Assembly (NCBI GenBank): GCA_902826835.1
Contig: CADEGH010000003.1
Location: forward strand, 176,021 to 240,020
Direction: 5' to 3'
Origin: an uncultured bacterium
GTDB lineage: Bacteria > Planctomycetota > GCA-002687715
DNA length: 64,000 nt
Shown: piece after piece, positions 26,101-34,629 of the stretch
Layout: every line of letters starts with the position of its first letter
Numbering within the stretch: the first letter of the stretch is position 1
Notes under the pieces: generated by a model
What the model was told of the DNA's origin: nothing
Seen by the model: only the letters and a program-made list of their open reading frames with translations
Database searches by the model: none
Made by a program: the position numbers and the translations under genes

Positions 26101-26264
26101 ACGACAAGATCGTGACGCGCTACATGGCTGACCACGATTTCCGGGACTCCGCATTCCCGATCCTCGCCCGGGAGATCTTCGACGCAGTGCGGCGGGCCGA
26201 GGGAGCCGTGCGCACAGACGGCGAGTCTCATGATGCCGATCGCAATACCCGGAAGGGTGCCTGA
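23118..26264 (+). CDS. hsdR: Type I restriction enzyme subunit HsdR (nuclease/translocase)
   Basis: A 1048-residue motor and endonuclease subunit, full length for the family. The PD-(D/E)xK nuclease shows D139 in HDTVDLLF and E153-L-K155 in TCELKNPG. The superfamily 2 helicase has Walker A AGSGKT at 316-321, D445-E-A-H, and the motif III-like FTATPKGKTL. Later motifs include YQTGFDQPLL and VQTLSRLNRR. All key residues look intact, so the enzyme should be active with HsdM and HsdS. Its ATG overlaps the DUF4411 stop. It is the last gene of the operon; a 61-bp gap follows before a gene fragment. Confidence 0.96.
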   Translation: MSRQTNERAFEGHVEEVLLGGGGWKSGTNAEWDVERALFPARVYEFLAAAQPKLWAEMRALHAAGLEKLILAALVKELDLKGTLHVLRHGFKFYGKTFRLAYFKPAHGLNDEVLELYARNQLTITRQVLCHPGKHDTVDLLFAVNGLPVATCELKNPGTGQRWNDAVRQYLEDRDPRAPLFAFKSRAVVHFAADPDEVHMATRLRGEDTLFLPFNRGSHPGEVQCGAGNPQHPSGYRTGYFWEEVLQRDSFLDILGHFVFVEKNDEKVDDGQGGHRRITKEAVIFPRYHQLDAVRKVITAARGEGPGRNYLIQHSAGSGKTNSISWLSHRLASLHDAQDRKIFDCVVVITDRRVLDQQLQDAIYQIEHAQGVVKAIDHDSKQLAAALVDGTKIVITTLQKFPFVLRGLLHVAGAETQEKATAEEKAQAKSWEAEIARRRYAVIVDEAHSSQTGETARELKSILGAGSAEDAEGETDFEDGLNQVMSSRGRQANLSFIAFTATPKGKTLELFGRPGAGGLPEAFHIYSMRQAIEEGCILDVLTNYTTYATYYRLLKAAEDDPELPLKKGARALTKFMSWHPYNIEQKIEVIVEHFRRSVLHQLGGRGKAMVVTPSRLHAVRYKLAFERYLVEKGYADVRPLVAFSGRVTDPDTGLQYTEPGMNTDVVTGKPISEAALPSRFETPDYQVLLVANKYQTGFDQPLLCAMYVDKRLDGVQAVQTLSRLNRRIHGKDAPFVLDFENDAENIYRAFKPYYDKTELAAASDPSMLNTIKHDLDQAQVYHWSEVEAFARIFYKPPERQGPADHAHMQRHLQPAVDRFKAIADESRREELRGKLSGYVKAYAFLSQIIPYADADLEMLYSFGRFLLPHLPLGRDTAIVKVRDEVALQYYRLERVFSGAIPVKEGEPQYIKSPSDVGSGKANDEKAPLSQIIEVLNERFGTQFSEEDRLFFQQIKEKACKSEQIVRTALANPLDKFELGIRKLIESLMIERLGENDKIVTRYMADHDFRDSAFPILAREIFDAVRRAEGAVRTDGESHDADRNTRKGA

Positions 26265-26325
26265 TCCCGCGTGCCGCGGATCGCATCGCCGCGGGTGATG
26301 GGCGCCATCACGAGAAGCGGTTGGA

Positions 26326-26694
26326 TCATCGTAGGTGCGGAGCGAGGAAGGCGGCGAGGGCGCGGCCGACGGCGAGGTTGCCGCGCACGTTGAGGTGGGA
26401 GTCGCGGAGGACGTAGAGGTGTGGGCGGCCGTCTTCGAAGGGAGGTTCGGCGCGCAGGACGGAAAGGAGATCAAGCACCGGGAAGCCCTGGGATTCGAGA
26501 AGCGGACGGAGCCGCGTTTGGGGATAATCGCGGTCCATATTCGGGAGAGAGGGATCGGCGCGAAGCTGGCGCCAGAGGTCGTCGTCCACTTGGTACTCGT
26601 CGGGAATCAGCGTCACGAGGATCGGGGTGGAGCCCGCCAAGCGCTGCATGGCCAGTGGGTCCGTCAAGTTGGTAGGCTCCGCGGGTGGATGTAG
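26326..26694 (-). pseudogene. C-terminal fragment of an SGNH hydrolase (AlgX/GDSL-like)
   Basis: About 120 codons remain, containing ILVTLIPDEYQVDDDLW, then PVLDLLSVLRA and the catalytic-type segment LRDSHLNVRGNLAVGRALAA. The Asp/His pair of SGNH hydrolases lies in DSHLNxxGN. The frame is closed upstream by a stop at 26697-26695 and immediately abuts the sigma factor gene on the other strand. The N-terminal part with the nucleophilic Ser is absent. It therefore marks a truncated gene at the right border of the restriction operon. It could also be a very short expressed peptide, which I consider unlikely. Confidence 0.6.
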
Positions 26695-27317
26695 TCAATC
26701 CAGCTCACGCTTCGCCCGACTTCTTGCGTCTCGCCACCGCAGAGCAGTGGTTCGAAGCGGTGCGGGCGGCCGGTCCTCCGGGAATTCTGGTCGTCATCGA
26801 GCGTTGGCTGGGAGCCGCGCTGCGGAGCCGAACGACTGCGGAGGATGTGTGGCAGGAAACCCTCCTCTTGGCCTGGAGCTCACGGGATCAAGTGGTTTGG
26901 CAAGGCGTCAGAGCCTTTCGCCGCTGGCTCCTAACAGTGGCCCAGCACCGCATCACGCGCTTGGCGGAGGAGTCTCGAACCCAAAAGCGCGGTGCCACCG
27001 TGACCGAGGTGCCGGACCGCGATTTCGAGGAGCGTCCCCAGTACGCAGGACCGGTGCGCACGACGACCCCGAGTCAAGCGGCACGAGATCGTGAAGCCGC
27101 GGAAGTCATGCAGAGCGTCCTCGCCGACCTCCCGGACGACGTTCGAGAAGTCGTGGCGCTGCGCCTCTTCGAGGATCTGACCATCGAAGACGTCGCCGCG
27201 CGCCTCGGATTGGGCGAGTCGGCGACCCGCCACCGGCTTCGGCGTGGCCTTCACCTGTACCGAAGTCGGCTATCGGCGAAACTGGGGTGTGGACTCTGGA
27301 AGTCCAAAGATCCTTGA
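26685..27317 (+). CDS. ECF-type RNA polymerase sigma factor
   Basis: A 210-residue sigma-70 family protein. Region 2 lies at about residues 30-90 (RTTAEDVWQETLLLAWSSRD, then FRRWLLTVAQHRI). Region 4 lies at about 145-200 (VLADLPDDVREVVALRLFED, followed by the helix-turn-helix VAARLGLGESATRHRLRRGL). The start is taken as the GTG at 26685; a later start is possible. It precedes the kinase fusion gene by 41 bp on the same strand. That is a common Planctomycete arrangement in which the kinase is thought to control the sigma factor. Confidence 0.88.
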   Translation: MDVVNPAHASPDFLRLATAEQWFEAVRAAGPPGILVVIERWLGAALRSRTTAEDVWQETLLLAWSSRDQVVWQGVRAFRRWLLTVAQHRITRLAEESRTQKRGATVTEVPDRDFEERPQYAGPVRTTTPSQAARDREAAEVMQSVLADLPDDVREVVALRLFEDLTIEDVAARLGLGESATRHRLRRGLHLYRSRLSAKLGCGLWKSKDP

Positions 27318-27358
27318 CGCTTCTTCCCACGAATCCGCCTTCGATTGGCAGGACCGCG

Positions 27359-30300
27359 ATGGACGATCAAAGCGCCGACAGCTTCTTGGACTTCGCCTGC
27401 GATCGACTCCTGGAGTCATGGGTCGACGGCGTGCCCCTTCCCACCGAGGTGTTGGTGGCGGAGCGGCCCGAACTGGAAGCCAAGATCCGACAATTGGCGC
27501 GGGATACCCAAGTCACAGCCGTGCAGTGCCCACGCGATCATGGGCGCATCGGTCAGTACGAAATACTGGACGTCCTCGGCCGAGGCGGCATGGGCACGGT
27601 CTACTTGGCGCGCCAGCCGGGACTCGGCCGCATTGTGGCGCTCAAGATTCTCCCCGAGTACGCACGGGCCTCCGAACGGGCGCGGACGCGCTTCCACCGG
27701 GAAGCGCAGGTACTGGGTCGCCTCCGCCACCCACACGTCGTCACGATTTTCGAGGTGATCGATGAGGATGGACTCGCCGCCTACGCCATGGAGTGGATAG
27801 ACGGTCCGTCGCTGGATTCGTGGATGACAGAGTTGCGACCGGTGACCGAGTGGTGTCGGATCGCGATCGCCATCCTGCGCGCTCTGCAAGTTGTGCATGC
27901 GGCGGGGCTTGTTCACCGTGACATCACCCCGCGAAACGTACTGCTCCGAACCGATGGTTCTCCCGTCGTCACCGACTTCGGAATCGCGCTGGACCAGTCA
28001 GCCACTGCCATGACCCGGACCGGTGAATTCCTCGGCACCGCGGCGTACGCGCCGCCCGAGCAGTTGCAGGGTCAAAAGGACGCGATTGGTCCGTGGGTAG
28101 ATACCTACGCAGTCGGAGCGATCCTGCGGGAGGCCCTGGCTGGCCATGGCGAGGGACTCGCGAGAGACCTCCAGATCGTGACCGAGAAGGCGACGGCCGC
28201 TGATCCCAAGGATCGTTATTCGGACGCTGCGGCCTTCGCAGACGATCTGCAGTGCGTGCTCGATTTTCGGCCAATCCGAGCCCGCAAACCGGCCTGGACC
28301 CGCCGGGCATGGAGATCGCTCCGTCGCCACCGCGCAGTGCTCACGGCAATTATCCTGACCGCCGTCGCGAGCCTGCTCGCAGCCGTGCATTGGACGCGGG
28401 AAAACGCACGCATCGCCAAACTCCCCGCGCAGCGGACCGAGGCGATCCGAAAGGCCCGCCTCTCCCTCTTGGATGCGGATATCGGGGCTAGGCTCTTCGA
28501 CACCATCTCAGGAAATCCCCCGCGCCCCTGGAGCGCCCCGACCCTCGACTTCCAAAGCGCCATCGAGCACTACGATCGGGCTCGTACACTGGGAGGTGAG
28601 GACAGAGAACTCGAACTCGAGGCCGCAATGGTACGCATTGCTGCCGCCCCGCCGGTAAATCGACCGAGCCTAGCGGCATCGCTCGATCTTGGCCGCGAGC
28701 TTCCCGTCACCCTGGCGTGGGTAGGCAGTGGACGATTGCCTTCCCTCGAAACCGCGACCGAGCCGGATCGACGAAGCCTCGGACTCATCGCCTACCTGAC
28801 CGGTCACTATCGCGAGGCGCTCGACGCCTGGGAGGGTCAGGACCTGCGGACTGCGGACGGGTACTTTGTCGACGCGGCGGTAGGCGACGTCCTGCTCTCG
28901 GAGCAGCGTCCGCAACTCGCATACCCACGACTCCTCCGCGCCCTCGAACAGTACCCGGATTCAGCGCATCTGATCCTGTGCGCCGCGGATGCGGCCTGTG
29001 CGGTCGGAGATCTCCCCGTCGCTCAACGACTGCTTACCGACTTCGAGTCTCGGGGTTTAGCCGACCCCCACCGCATCGCTCCTCGTATCAAGGCCGATCT
29101 CCTGGCAGCCGAGGGCCAAGTGGACGCGGCGATTTCTCTGTACGCGACATTGCCACTCACCCCTTCCGGCCTCGCTGCATTCGCCGCTGCGCTCCACCTC
29201 CAAGGGCGAAGCGCAGAAGCCCTGAGGATCCAGGCGAGACTGGTCCTGGATGTCCCGGGAGTGAGGGCCTACCGCGACAAGTTCCTGGGCGACCTACAGG
29301 CCTGGTGGACGGGCTTGAGTGAGCGACATGTGCAGGCATTGGTGGTTGAACTGCTCGGTTCCAAAGACGCACTCCTGGCCACGGTGCTTCCCTTGATCAT
29401 CCCATCGGAGCCGAATTTGGAGTTTGCGGAACTTTCCCCGACGCTTCCGATCGGCGAAACGCCTTTCACCAGGAGCGGCGTTCCCGTGAACGCCCTCCTC
29501 TTGACTGAAAGGATTGATCGGATGCAACGTGAATCGGATACCCGCGTGGCCCCTTGGGCGCGCCCATTCCTTGCCAAAGCTCTCTACACCATGGATCGCG
29601 TTGGCCTGGGTCGGACCCTGGCCCCACGCATAGAAGGCCTTTGGCGCGGGAAGCGATCGGTGCTCCGCCTAGTCCAGTTCATTGCCGCAAGTGTCACCAT
29701 CTTGGCGGGAACCGGAGCTGAGGCACAAGTCTTGGGAGTTCAGAGGATCACCACGGCGCAGGGCGGGTTTGCCACCACGCTGGCTACCAACGACTATTTC
29801 GGCGCGGGAGCGGAGTGGCTGGGCGACCTCAACGGCGATGGCCGCCCCGAAGTGGCCGTCGGATCTCCCACCCGCGACGACCCATCCCTGCCCACGCCAG
29901 ACCAAGCTGGCGTGCTCTTCATCCTCTCGCTCAACCCGGACGGGACCGTCTTCGCCGAAACTCAAATCACTGCCACTCAAATCGGCTACGACCCAGCAAC
30001 GGACGGCTCCTTCAGTGCGTTCTACTTCCTCTCCAATCTGGGGGACCTAGATGGCGACGGGACCCTGGAGTTGGCGGCAAGCGCGCACTGGCGCCAGGGT
30101 GATGCACTGACGCCCAATCAGCCGCGGGGCGGCGTCTACATCCTGTCCCTCTCCGCAAGCCTGACGCTGGCCGGCGTTCGCGAGATCGCGGAGAACCACG
30201 GAGGATTCGTGGGCGCGCTCGGAGACCTCGACCACTTCGGACTCGGACTGGGAGCCATCGGCGACGTCAATGGCGATGGAATCACCGACTTGGCGGTTGG

Positions 30301-31432
30301 AGCCCTCGATGACGATGGAGGCCCCAACGCCGGCGCCGCCTACATACTCTTCTTGAATGCCTCCGGCACCGTGATGGCGCAGCAAAAGATCAGCAACTCC
30401 GCCGGCGGGCTCTCCCCTATGACTCTCCAGTCCGGTGACCTCTTTGGCTACGGCATCACCAGCGTCGGAGACCTTGACGGTAACGGCGTGCCGGACATCG
30501 CGGTCGCCGCACCCGGTGACGACGATGGAGGCATGGATCGCGGTGCCTTTTATGTCCTTTTTCTCAACGCGAACGGAACGGTTCTCACTCAGGCGAAGGT
30601 CTCGGACACCCAGGGTGGTCTCGGGCCGTTGCTCCAGGACTTCGACGGCCTGATCACAGTCCGGGCGGGGCCGGACCTCAACAACGACGGTCGGGCCGAG
30701 ATCGTGGCCGGCTTTGTCGCTCGACACGGGACCGGGTCCGCGCTGGTGCTTTCGCTCACAACTGCGGGATCCGTCGCCGCCGCGGTCGAAATCGGCCCCA
30801 ACACGCCCGGCTTCTTTGGCCAATTGGGAGCAGGTGGAGAAGGTGGCTACCAAGCGAGGCTAATCCCCGACCTCAATGGTGATGGGCATCCGGACATGCT
30901 GTATCCAGAGAGACTCTCCGATGCGGCAGGTTCCGATACCGGATCACTGTACGTGCTCCTGCTCGACGATCTCTTTCCGGTTGTCTACCCCGGGACCGCG
31001 GAGGACTTCGTCCTGGCCACTGCGATCAATGGCCTGTCCTGCACCACCGGTCCGGGAGCCTCGGTGAAATCCGCCGCAGCCGGTGATCTCCTGAACCTCT
31101 GCCTTGGGTCGCCCAGTGGCACCTTTTCGGGCGCACCCCTTTTGCTCGTAGCTCAGATCATGCCTTCGGGAACGCTGCTCAGTAATCCGCTCCCTCCCCC
31201 GCTCCAGAACCTCTGGATCTTCCCGTTCACAATCATCTTCGACGGCACCACTTCGATCGGCCCCTTGGGTTCGAATTTCGTGGTCGGCCAAAGCGGGCCG
31301 GTTTACGTGTTCCAAGTGCCCGCCGGATTGTCGGGATCGCAGGTTGCTTTCCAGTCCGCGGTCATCGCCCCCGGAATCGCGGCGAACGGCGTATTCGCTC
31401 TCACCGAGGCCCACGTCATCGAGTTTCAATAG
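27359..31432 (+). CDS. Ser/Thr protein kinase fused to TPR-like region and FG-GAP repeat secreted module
   Basis: A 1357-residue fusion. The kinase domain (about 65-320) has the P-loop GRGGMG (74-79), VALK96, the catalytic loop H186-R-D-I-T-P-R-N193, D206-F-G, and YAPPEQ. The usual Lys of HRDxKxxN is Thr190, but Arg192 sits next to the Asn, as in tyrosine kinases (HRDLAARN). A transmembrane helix lies at about 326-345. Residues about 370-760 are helical and TPR-like. A second hydrophobic stretch at about 769-790 (LVQFIAASVTILAGTGAEAQ) looks exactly like a signal peptide. It is followed by at least six FG-GAP/calcium motifs (DLNGDGRPE, DVNGDGITD, DLDGNGVPD) and a C-terminal module. It seems to be a kinase joined to a formerly separate secreted protein. 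The start at 27359 is chosen by kinase family spacing; an upstream start is possible. Confidence 0.87.
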   Translation: MDDQSADSFLDFACDRLLESWVDGVPLPTEVLVAERPELEAKIRQLARDTQVTAVQCPRDHGRIGQYEILDVLGRGGMGTVYLARQPGLGRIVALKILPEYARASERARTRFHREAQVLGRLRHPHVVTIFEVIDEDGLAAYAMEWIDGPSLDSWMTELRPVTEWCRIAIAILRALQVVHAAGLVHRDITPRNVLLRTDGSPVVTDFGIALDQSATAMTRTGEFLGTAAYAPPEQLQGQKDAIGPWVDTYAVGAILREALAGHGEGLARDLQIVTEKATAADPKDRYSDAAAFADDLQCVLDFRPIRARKPAWTRRAWRSLRRHRAVLTAIILTAVASLLAAVHWTRENARIAKLPAQRTEAIRKARLSLLDADIGARLFDTISGNPPRPWSAPTLDFQSAIEHYDRARTLGGEDRELELEAAMVRIAAAPPVNRPSLAASLDLGRELPVTLAWVGSGRLPSLETATEPDRRSLGLIAYLTGHYREALDAWEGQDLRTADGYFVDAAVGDVLLSEQRPQLAYPRLLRALEQYPDSAHLILCAADAACAVGDLPVAQRLLTDFESRGLADPHRIAPRIKADLLAAEGQVDAAISLYATLPLTPSGLAAFAAALHLQGRSAEALRIQARLVLDVPGVRAYRDKFLGDLQAWWTGLSERHVQALVVELLGSKDALLATVLPLIIPSEPNLEFAELSPTLPIGETPFTRSGVPVNALLLTERIDRMQRESDTRVAPWARPFLAKALYTMDRVGLGRTLAPRIEGLWRGKRSVLRLVQFIAASVTILAGTGAEAQVLGVQRITTAQGGFATTLATNDYFGAGAEWLGDLNGDGRPEVAVGSPTRDDPSLPTPDQAGVLFILSLNPDGTVFAETQITATQIGYDPATDGSFSAFYFLSNLGDLDGDGTLELAASAHWRQGDALTPNQPRGGVYILSLSASLTLAGVREIAENHGGFVGALGDLDHFGLGLGAIGDVNGDGITDLAVGALDDDGGPNAGAAYILFLNASGTVMAQQKISNSAGGLSPMTLQSGDLFGYGITSVGDLDGNGVPDIAVAAPGDDDGGMDRGAFYVLFLNANGTVLTQAKVSDTQGGLGPLLQDFDGLITVRAGPDLNNDGRAEIVAGFVARHGTGSALVLSLTTAGSVAAAVEIGPNTPGFFGQLGAGGEGGYQARLIPDLNGDGHPDMLYPERLSDAAGSDTGSLYVLLLDDLFPVVYPGTAEDFVLATAINGLSCTTGPGASVKSAAAGDLLNLCLGSPSGTFSGAPLLLVAQIMPSGTLLSNPLPPPLQNLWIFPFTIIFDGTTSIGPLGSNFVVGQSGPVYVFQVPAGLSGSQVAFQSAVIAPGIAANGVFALTEAHVIEFQ

Positions 31433-31679
31433 CCATCGCATCCGCCGATCACCGCCGGTGAACGCAGGCAGTTATTGCCTTCGACGCTGGGCTCGGAAGC
31501 GCGCCGGCCGCAGCGGCTCAGGCTACGTGATCGTGACCGCGCGATGCTGGTCTTGCGGCGTCCGTGGGCGTCAGTCCCGCGGCGCCAAGGCGTCTCCTTC
31601 TGCCACCAATGCGCGAAGGCTGACTCCAGGGACGAGGGTGGTGGCTCGCTCGGAACGAGCCGGCGGAGGCGGATGAAAC

Positions 31680-31794
<115 letters not shown>

Positions 31795-31872
31795 GGGTTC
31801 GAGGTTCACTCGGAGGGGAGGAGTTTACCCCCGGAAGGACCGGACCCAAGGAGTCGGGAATTTGGGGGAAAT

Positions 31873-32904
31873 TCAGGTCTTTTGGGCGGGGTGCTCCCCC
31901 CTGAGGAAAACTTCGGCCTCCCGGACATCGTCCTCGGATCCGAGGAAGACGGGGGCCCGTTGGTGGAGGCCGGTGGGATGGAGGTCGAGGATTCGGTTGC
32001 CCCGGCCATCGACCGCCCGGCCCCCCGCCTGCTCGGCGATCATCGCGAGCGGGGCGAGTTCGTAGAGGAGGCGGAGCTTGCCGTCCGGGTTCTTGGCGGT
32101 CGCGGGGTAGAAGAAGATGCCGCCGTAGAGCAGGTTGCGGTGGAAGTCGGAGACGAGCGAGCCGATGTAGCGGCTGGACCGCGGACGGCGCGTCGCTTTG
32201 TCGTCCTTCTTGATCCAGTCGACGTAGGCCCGCACCTTCGGATCCCAACTCCAGTAACCCTGTTCGTTCGTGGAGTAGATGGCGCCCTGCTTCGGAGCCT
32301 TCATGTTGGGATGGCTGAGGAGGAACTCCCCGATCGTCGGATCGAGGGTGAACCCGTGCACGCCGTGGCCGGTCGTGTAGACCATGACCGTCGAAGGCCC
32401 GTAGAGCACGTAACCCGCCGCCACCTGCCGATGGCCGGGCTGGAGCGCGTCCTCCAAAGTGCCCCGGGCTCCGTAGGTGATCTTCCGATGGATGCTGAAA
32501 ATCGTGCCGATCGACACGTTGGCATCGATGTTCGAGGAACCGTCGAGGGGGTCGTAGAGGAACACGTACTTGCCGGTCGCGAAGCGCTCCGGAATCGAAA
32601 TCAGATCTTCCTGCTCTTCCGAGGCCATCGCACACAGGCGGCCGGTGTGATCCATGACCCGAAAGATCGCCTTGTCGGCGTACTCGTCGAGACGTTTGAC
32701 CTCGTCGCCACTCGTGTTGGTGTTCCCGGCGACCCCGAGGATGTCCGCCAAACCGGCGCGGTTGACCTCGCGCGAGATGATCTTGGCGGCGAGGGCGATG
32801 TCGTAGAGCAGGTTGGTCAAGTCGCCGGAAGCGGACGGGTGTTGTTCCTGCTCGGCGAGGATGTGGCGCTCGATCGTGGTGAGTTTGCTGGAGTAGGTCG
32901 GCAT
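31873..32904 (-). CDS. fbp: Fructose-1,6-bisphosphatase class 1
   Basis: A 343-residue cytoplasmic enzyme that removes the C1 phosphate from fructose 1,6-bisphosphate in gluconeogenesis. The class 1 signature is clear: the metal and substrate site [10 protein letters not shown], the [18 protein letters not shown] segment, and the phosphate-binding [17 protein letters not shown] and AEQAGGRA. I chose the ATG at 32904 because [15 protein letters not shown] fits the family N terminus and length (about 335). It is transcribed divergently from the MoxR gene with a 125-bp shared spacer, and toward the tRNA. Confidence 0.96.
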   Translation of the reverse strand: MPTYSSKLTTIERHILAEQEQHPSASGDLTNLLYDIALAAKIISREVNRAGLADILGVAGNTNTSGDEVKRLDEYADKAIFRVMDHTGRLCAMASEEQEDLISIPERFATGKYVFLYDPLDGSSNIDANVSIGTIFSIHRKITYGARGTLEDALQPGHRQVAAGYVLYGPSTVMVYTTGHGVHGFTLDPTIGEFLLSHPNMKAPKQGAIYSTNEQGYWSWDPKVRAYVDWIKKDDKATRRPRSSRYIGSLVSDFHRNLLYGGIFFYPATAKNPDGKLRLLYELAPLAMIAEQAGGRAVDGRGNRILDLHPTGLHQRAPVFLGSEDDVREAEVFLRGEHPAQKT

Positions 32905-33029
32905 GGCAGAGGCCTCGGAAGGGACTTCGAAACGATAACCCCCGGGGCGGCTGGGCGCTTTGGCCGCGGTAGACTGGAAAGGCACCCGGGACGGCAGTTT
33001 TGACCCCCCGGGCCGCTGGATAGCCACCT

Positions 33030-34073
33030 ATGACCGATGCCCGCGCGAAAAAAGAGCAGTTCGCCGCCACCTACCGGGAACTCAAAGACCGCCTGCATCA
33101 GCGGGTCGTCGGCTTGGACGAGGTGATCGACCTCCTTTTGATCGGCGTGATCAGCGGCGGCCACTGCCTCCTCGTGGGCGTGCCCGGCCTCGCCAAGACG
33201 CTGCTCATCCGCAGCCTGGCCGACCTCCTCGACCTGAAGTTTTCGCGCATCCAGTTCACCCCCGACCTGATGCCCTCGGACATCGTCGGCAACGAAATGA
33301 TCGCGGACGATCCTTTGAGCGGCGAACGCGCGATGCGCTTCATGCCCGGCCCGGTGTTCGCGAATCTGCTGCTCGCGGACGAAATCAACCGGACCCCGCC
33401 CAAGACCCAGGCCTCGCTCATGGAGGCGATGGAAGAACGGCAGGTCTCGGTCGGAGGTCGCCGCTACCCCCTCGAACGCCCGTTCTTCGTGCTCGCGACT
33501 CAAAACCCGATCGAGCAGGAGGGCACGTATCCTCTGCCCGCCGCGCAACTCGATCGATTCCTCTTCCTCATCCAGGTCGACTATCCGAGTCTCGACGAAG
33601 AGAAACGCATCCTCCGCCTGACCACGGCGCCGACCCCGCCACCGCCGAGCCGGACCTACTCGAAGGCAGAGCTGCTCGAACTCATGGATCTAGTGGCGGC
33701 TGAAGTGGCGCCTCCCGCGGTGATCGCCCGCGCGACCGAACTGGCCCGCCGCACGCGCCCCGACGACCCGTCGGCTTCGGACTTCGTGAAGCGCTTCGTC
33801 GCGTTCGGCGTCGGGCCGCGGGGCGCCCAGTCGCTGGTCTTGGCCGCCAAGGTGCGGGCGCTGCTCGCCGGCCGCGGCGCCGCGCAGGTGAGCGATGTCG
33901 ACGCGTTGGTGAAGCCGACTTTCCGCCACCGCCTGGTCCTCAATTTCAAGGGCGCGGCAGAGGGCATCTCCGCCGAGCGCATCCTCGGCGACCTGTTGGG
34001 CGAACGCCCCGAAGAACCCAAAAAGTCGCGCGGCCTTCGCGCGGCGCTCGGGCTCAGCCGCTCCAAGGCTTAG
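33030..34073 (+). CDS. MoxR-family AAA+ ATPase
   Basis: A 347-residue MoxR-type ATPase with Walker A GVPGLAKT, Walker B LLLADEINRTPPKTQ, the sensor region FFVLATQNPIEQEGTYPLP and the C-terminal lid (DALVKPTFRHRLVLNF). MoxR ATPases act as chaperones that assemble or load metal centres, usually with DUF58 and von Willebrand proteins. Those partners are not adjacent here; a small DUF6941-like gene follows after 78 bp. The client is unknown. Confidence 0.93.
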   Translation: MTDARAKKEQFAATYRELKDRLHQRVVGLDEVIDLLLIGVISGGHCLLVGVPGLAKTLLIRSLADLLDLKFSRIQFTPDLMPSDIVGNEMIADDPLSGERAMRFMPGPVFANLLLADEINRTPPKTQASLMEAMEERQVSVGGRRYPLERPFFVLATQNPIEQEGTYPLPAAQLDRFLFLIQVDYPSLDEEKRILRLTTAPTPPPPSRTYSKAELLELMDLVAAEVAPPAVIARATELARRTRPDDPSASDFVKRFVAFGVGPRGAQSLVLAAKVRALLAGRGAAQVSDVDALVKPTFRHRLVLNFKGAAEGISAERILGDLLGERPEEPKKSRGLRAALGLSRSKA

Positions 34074-34151
34074 GCCAGACATTTCCCGCCTTCCCTCCCC
34101 CGGTGTTCTCGGTCAAGATTGAAGCCTGCACCGCCCAGGGAAAGGCACCCC

Positions 34152-34613
34152 ATGCGACCGTCGGCTCCCCCCCAAGTCAACTCCTTCATTCTCTGCGACA
34201 TGGCTTTCCAGCAGGCCATGTCGGGCAAGTGGTGCATCATCGGCACCTTTGGCGTCATTTGGGTGCGGGAGTTCCCGGTCATGCACGCGCCGCTGACCGT
34301 CTTCATCGGGCTCTCCGATTTCCAGGGTGACGCCATGGTTCAGGTGAACGTGCGCGACCCCGACAGCGAGCCCGTGAAGTCGATCCGCGCCCAGATTCCG
34401 CGCATTCCCATGTCGATGGCGGAGTTCGCGTTTGCCTTCCCGCCGCTCGAGCTCAAGCGCCCCGGCACGTACACATTGGAACTCCTCGTACGCGGCGAGC
34501 TTCTGACGGTGCGATCGTTCCGCGTCGAGAAGGCGCCCGAAAACGCACCCGGCGCGCAGGGGATGCCGCCGGGCATGAAGCCGCCGGAACTGGGCGACGG
34601 CGGTCCGGCCTGA
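34152..34613 (+). CDS. DUF6941-like protein
   Basis: A 153-residue protein that begins MRPSAPPQVNSFILCDMAFQ. It continues with a beta-sandwich-like segment (GKWCIIGTFGVIWVREFPV; FPPLELKRPGTYTLELLVRG), the pattern I associate with the DUF6941 family. There is no signal peptide and the C-terminal tail is Pro/Gly-rich (APGAQGMPPGMKPPE). The ATG at 34152 is preferred to the TTG at 34119 because the family similarity starts there. Function unknown; it lies downstream of the MoxR gene. Confidence 0.7.
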   Translation: MRPSAPPQVNSFILCDMAFQQAMSGKWCIIGTFGVIWVREFPVMHAPLTVFIGLSDFQGDAMVQVNVRDPDSEPVKSIRAQIPRIPMSMAEFAFAFPPLELKRPGTYTLELLVRGELLTVRSFRVEKAPENAPGAQGMPPGMKPPELGDGGPA

Positions 34614-34629
34614 TCGATCGCCCCCGGGA

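Noticed and set aside
26335-26675. Plus-strand open frames over the SGNH fragment
   Set aside because: The minus-strand peptide has recognisable SGNH-hydrolase motifs; the plus-strand frames do not.
31433-31679. Possible small ribosomal or RNA gene between the kinase gene and the tRNA
   Set aside because: I checked all frames for a short basic protein such as bS21 and saw no convincing match, and found no second tRNA.
31882-33003. 373-codon plus-strand open frame opposite fbp
   Set aside because: No family resemblance; the opposite strand encodes a clear fructose-1,6-bisphosphatase.
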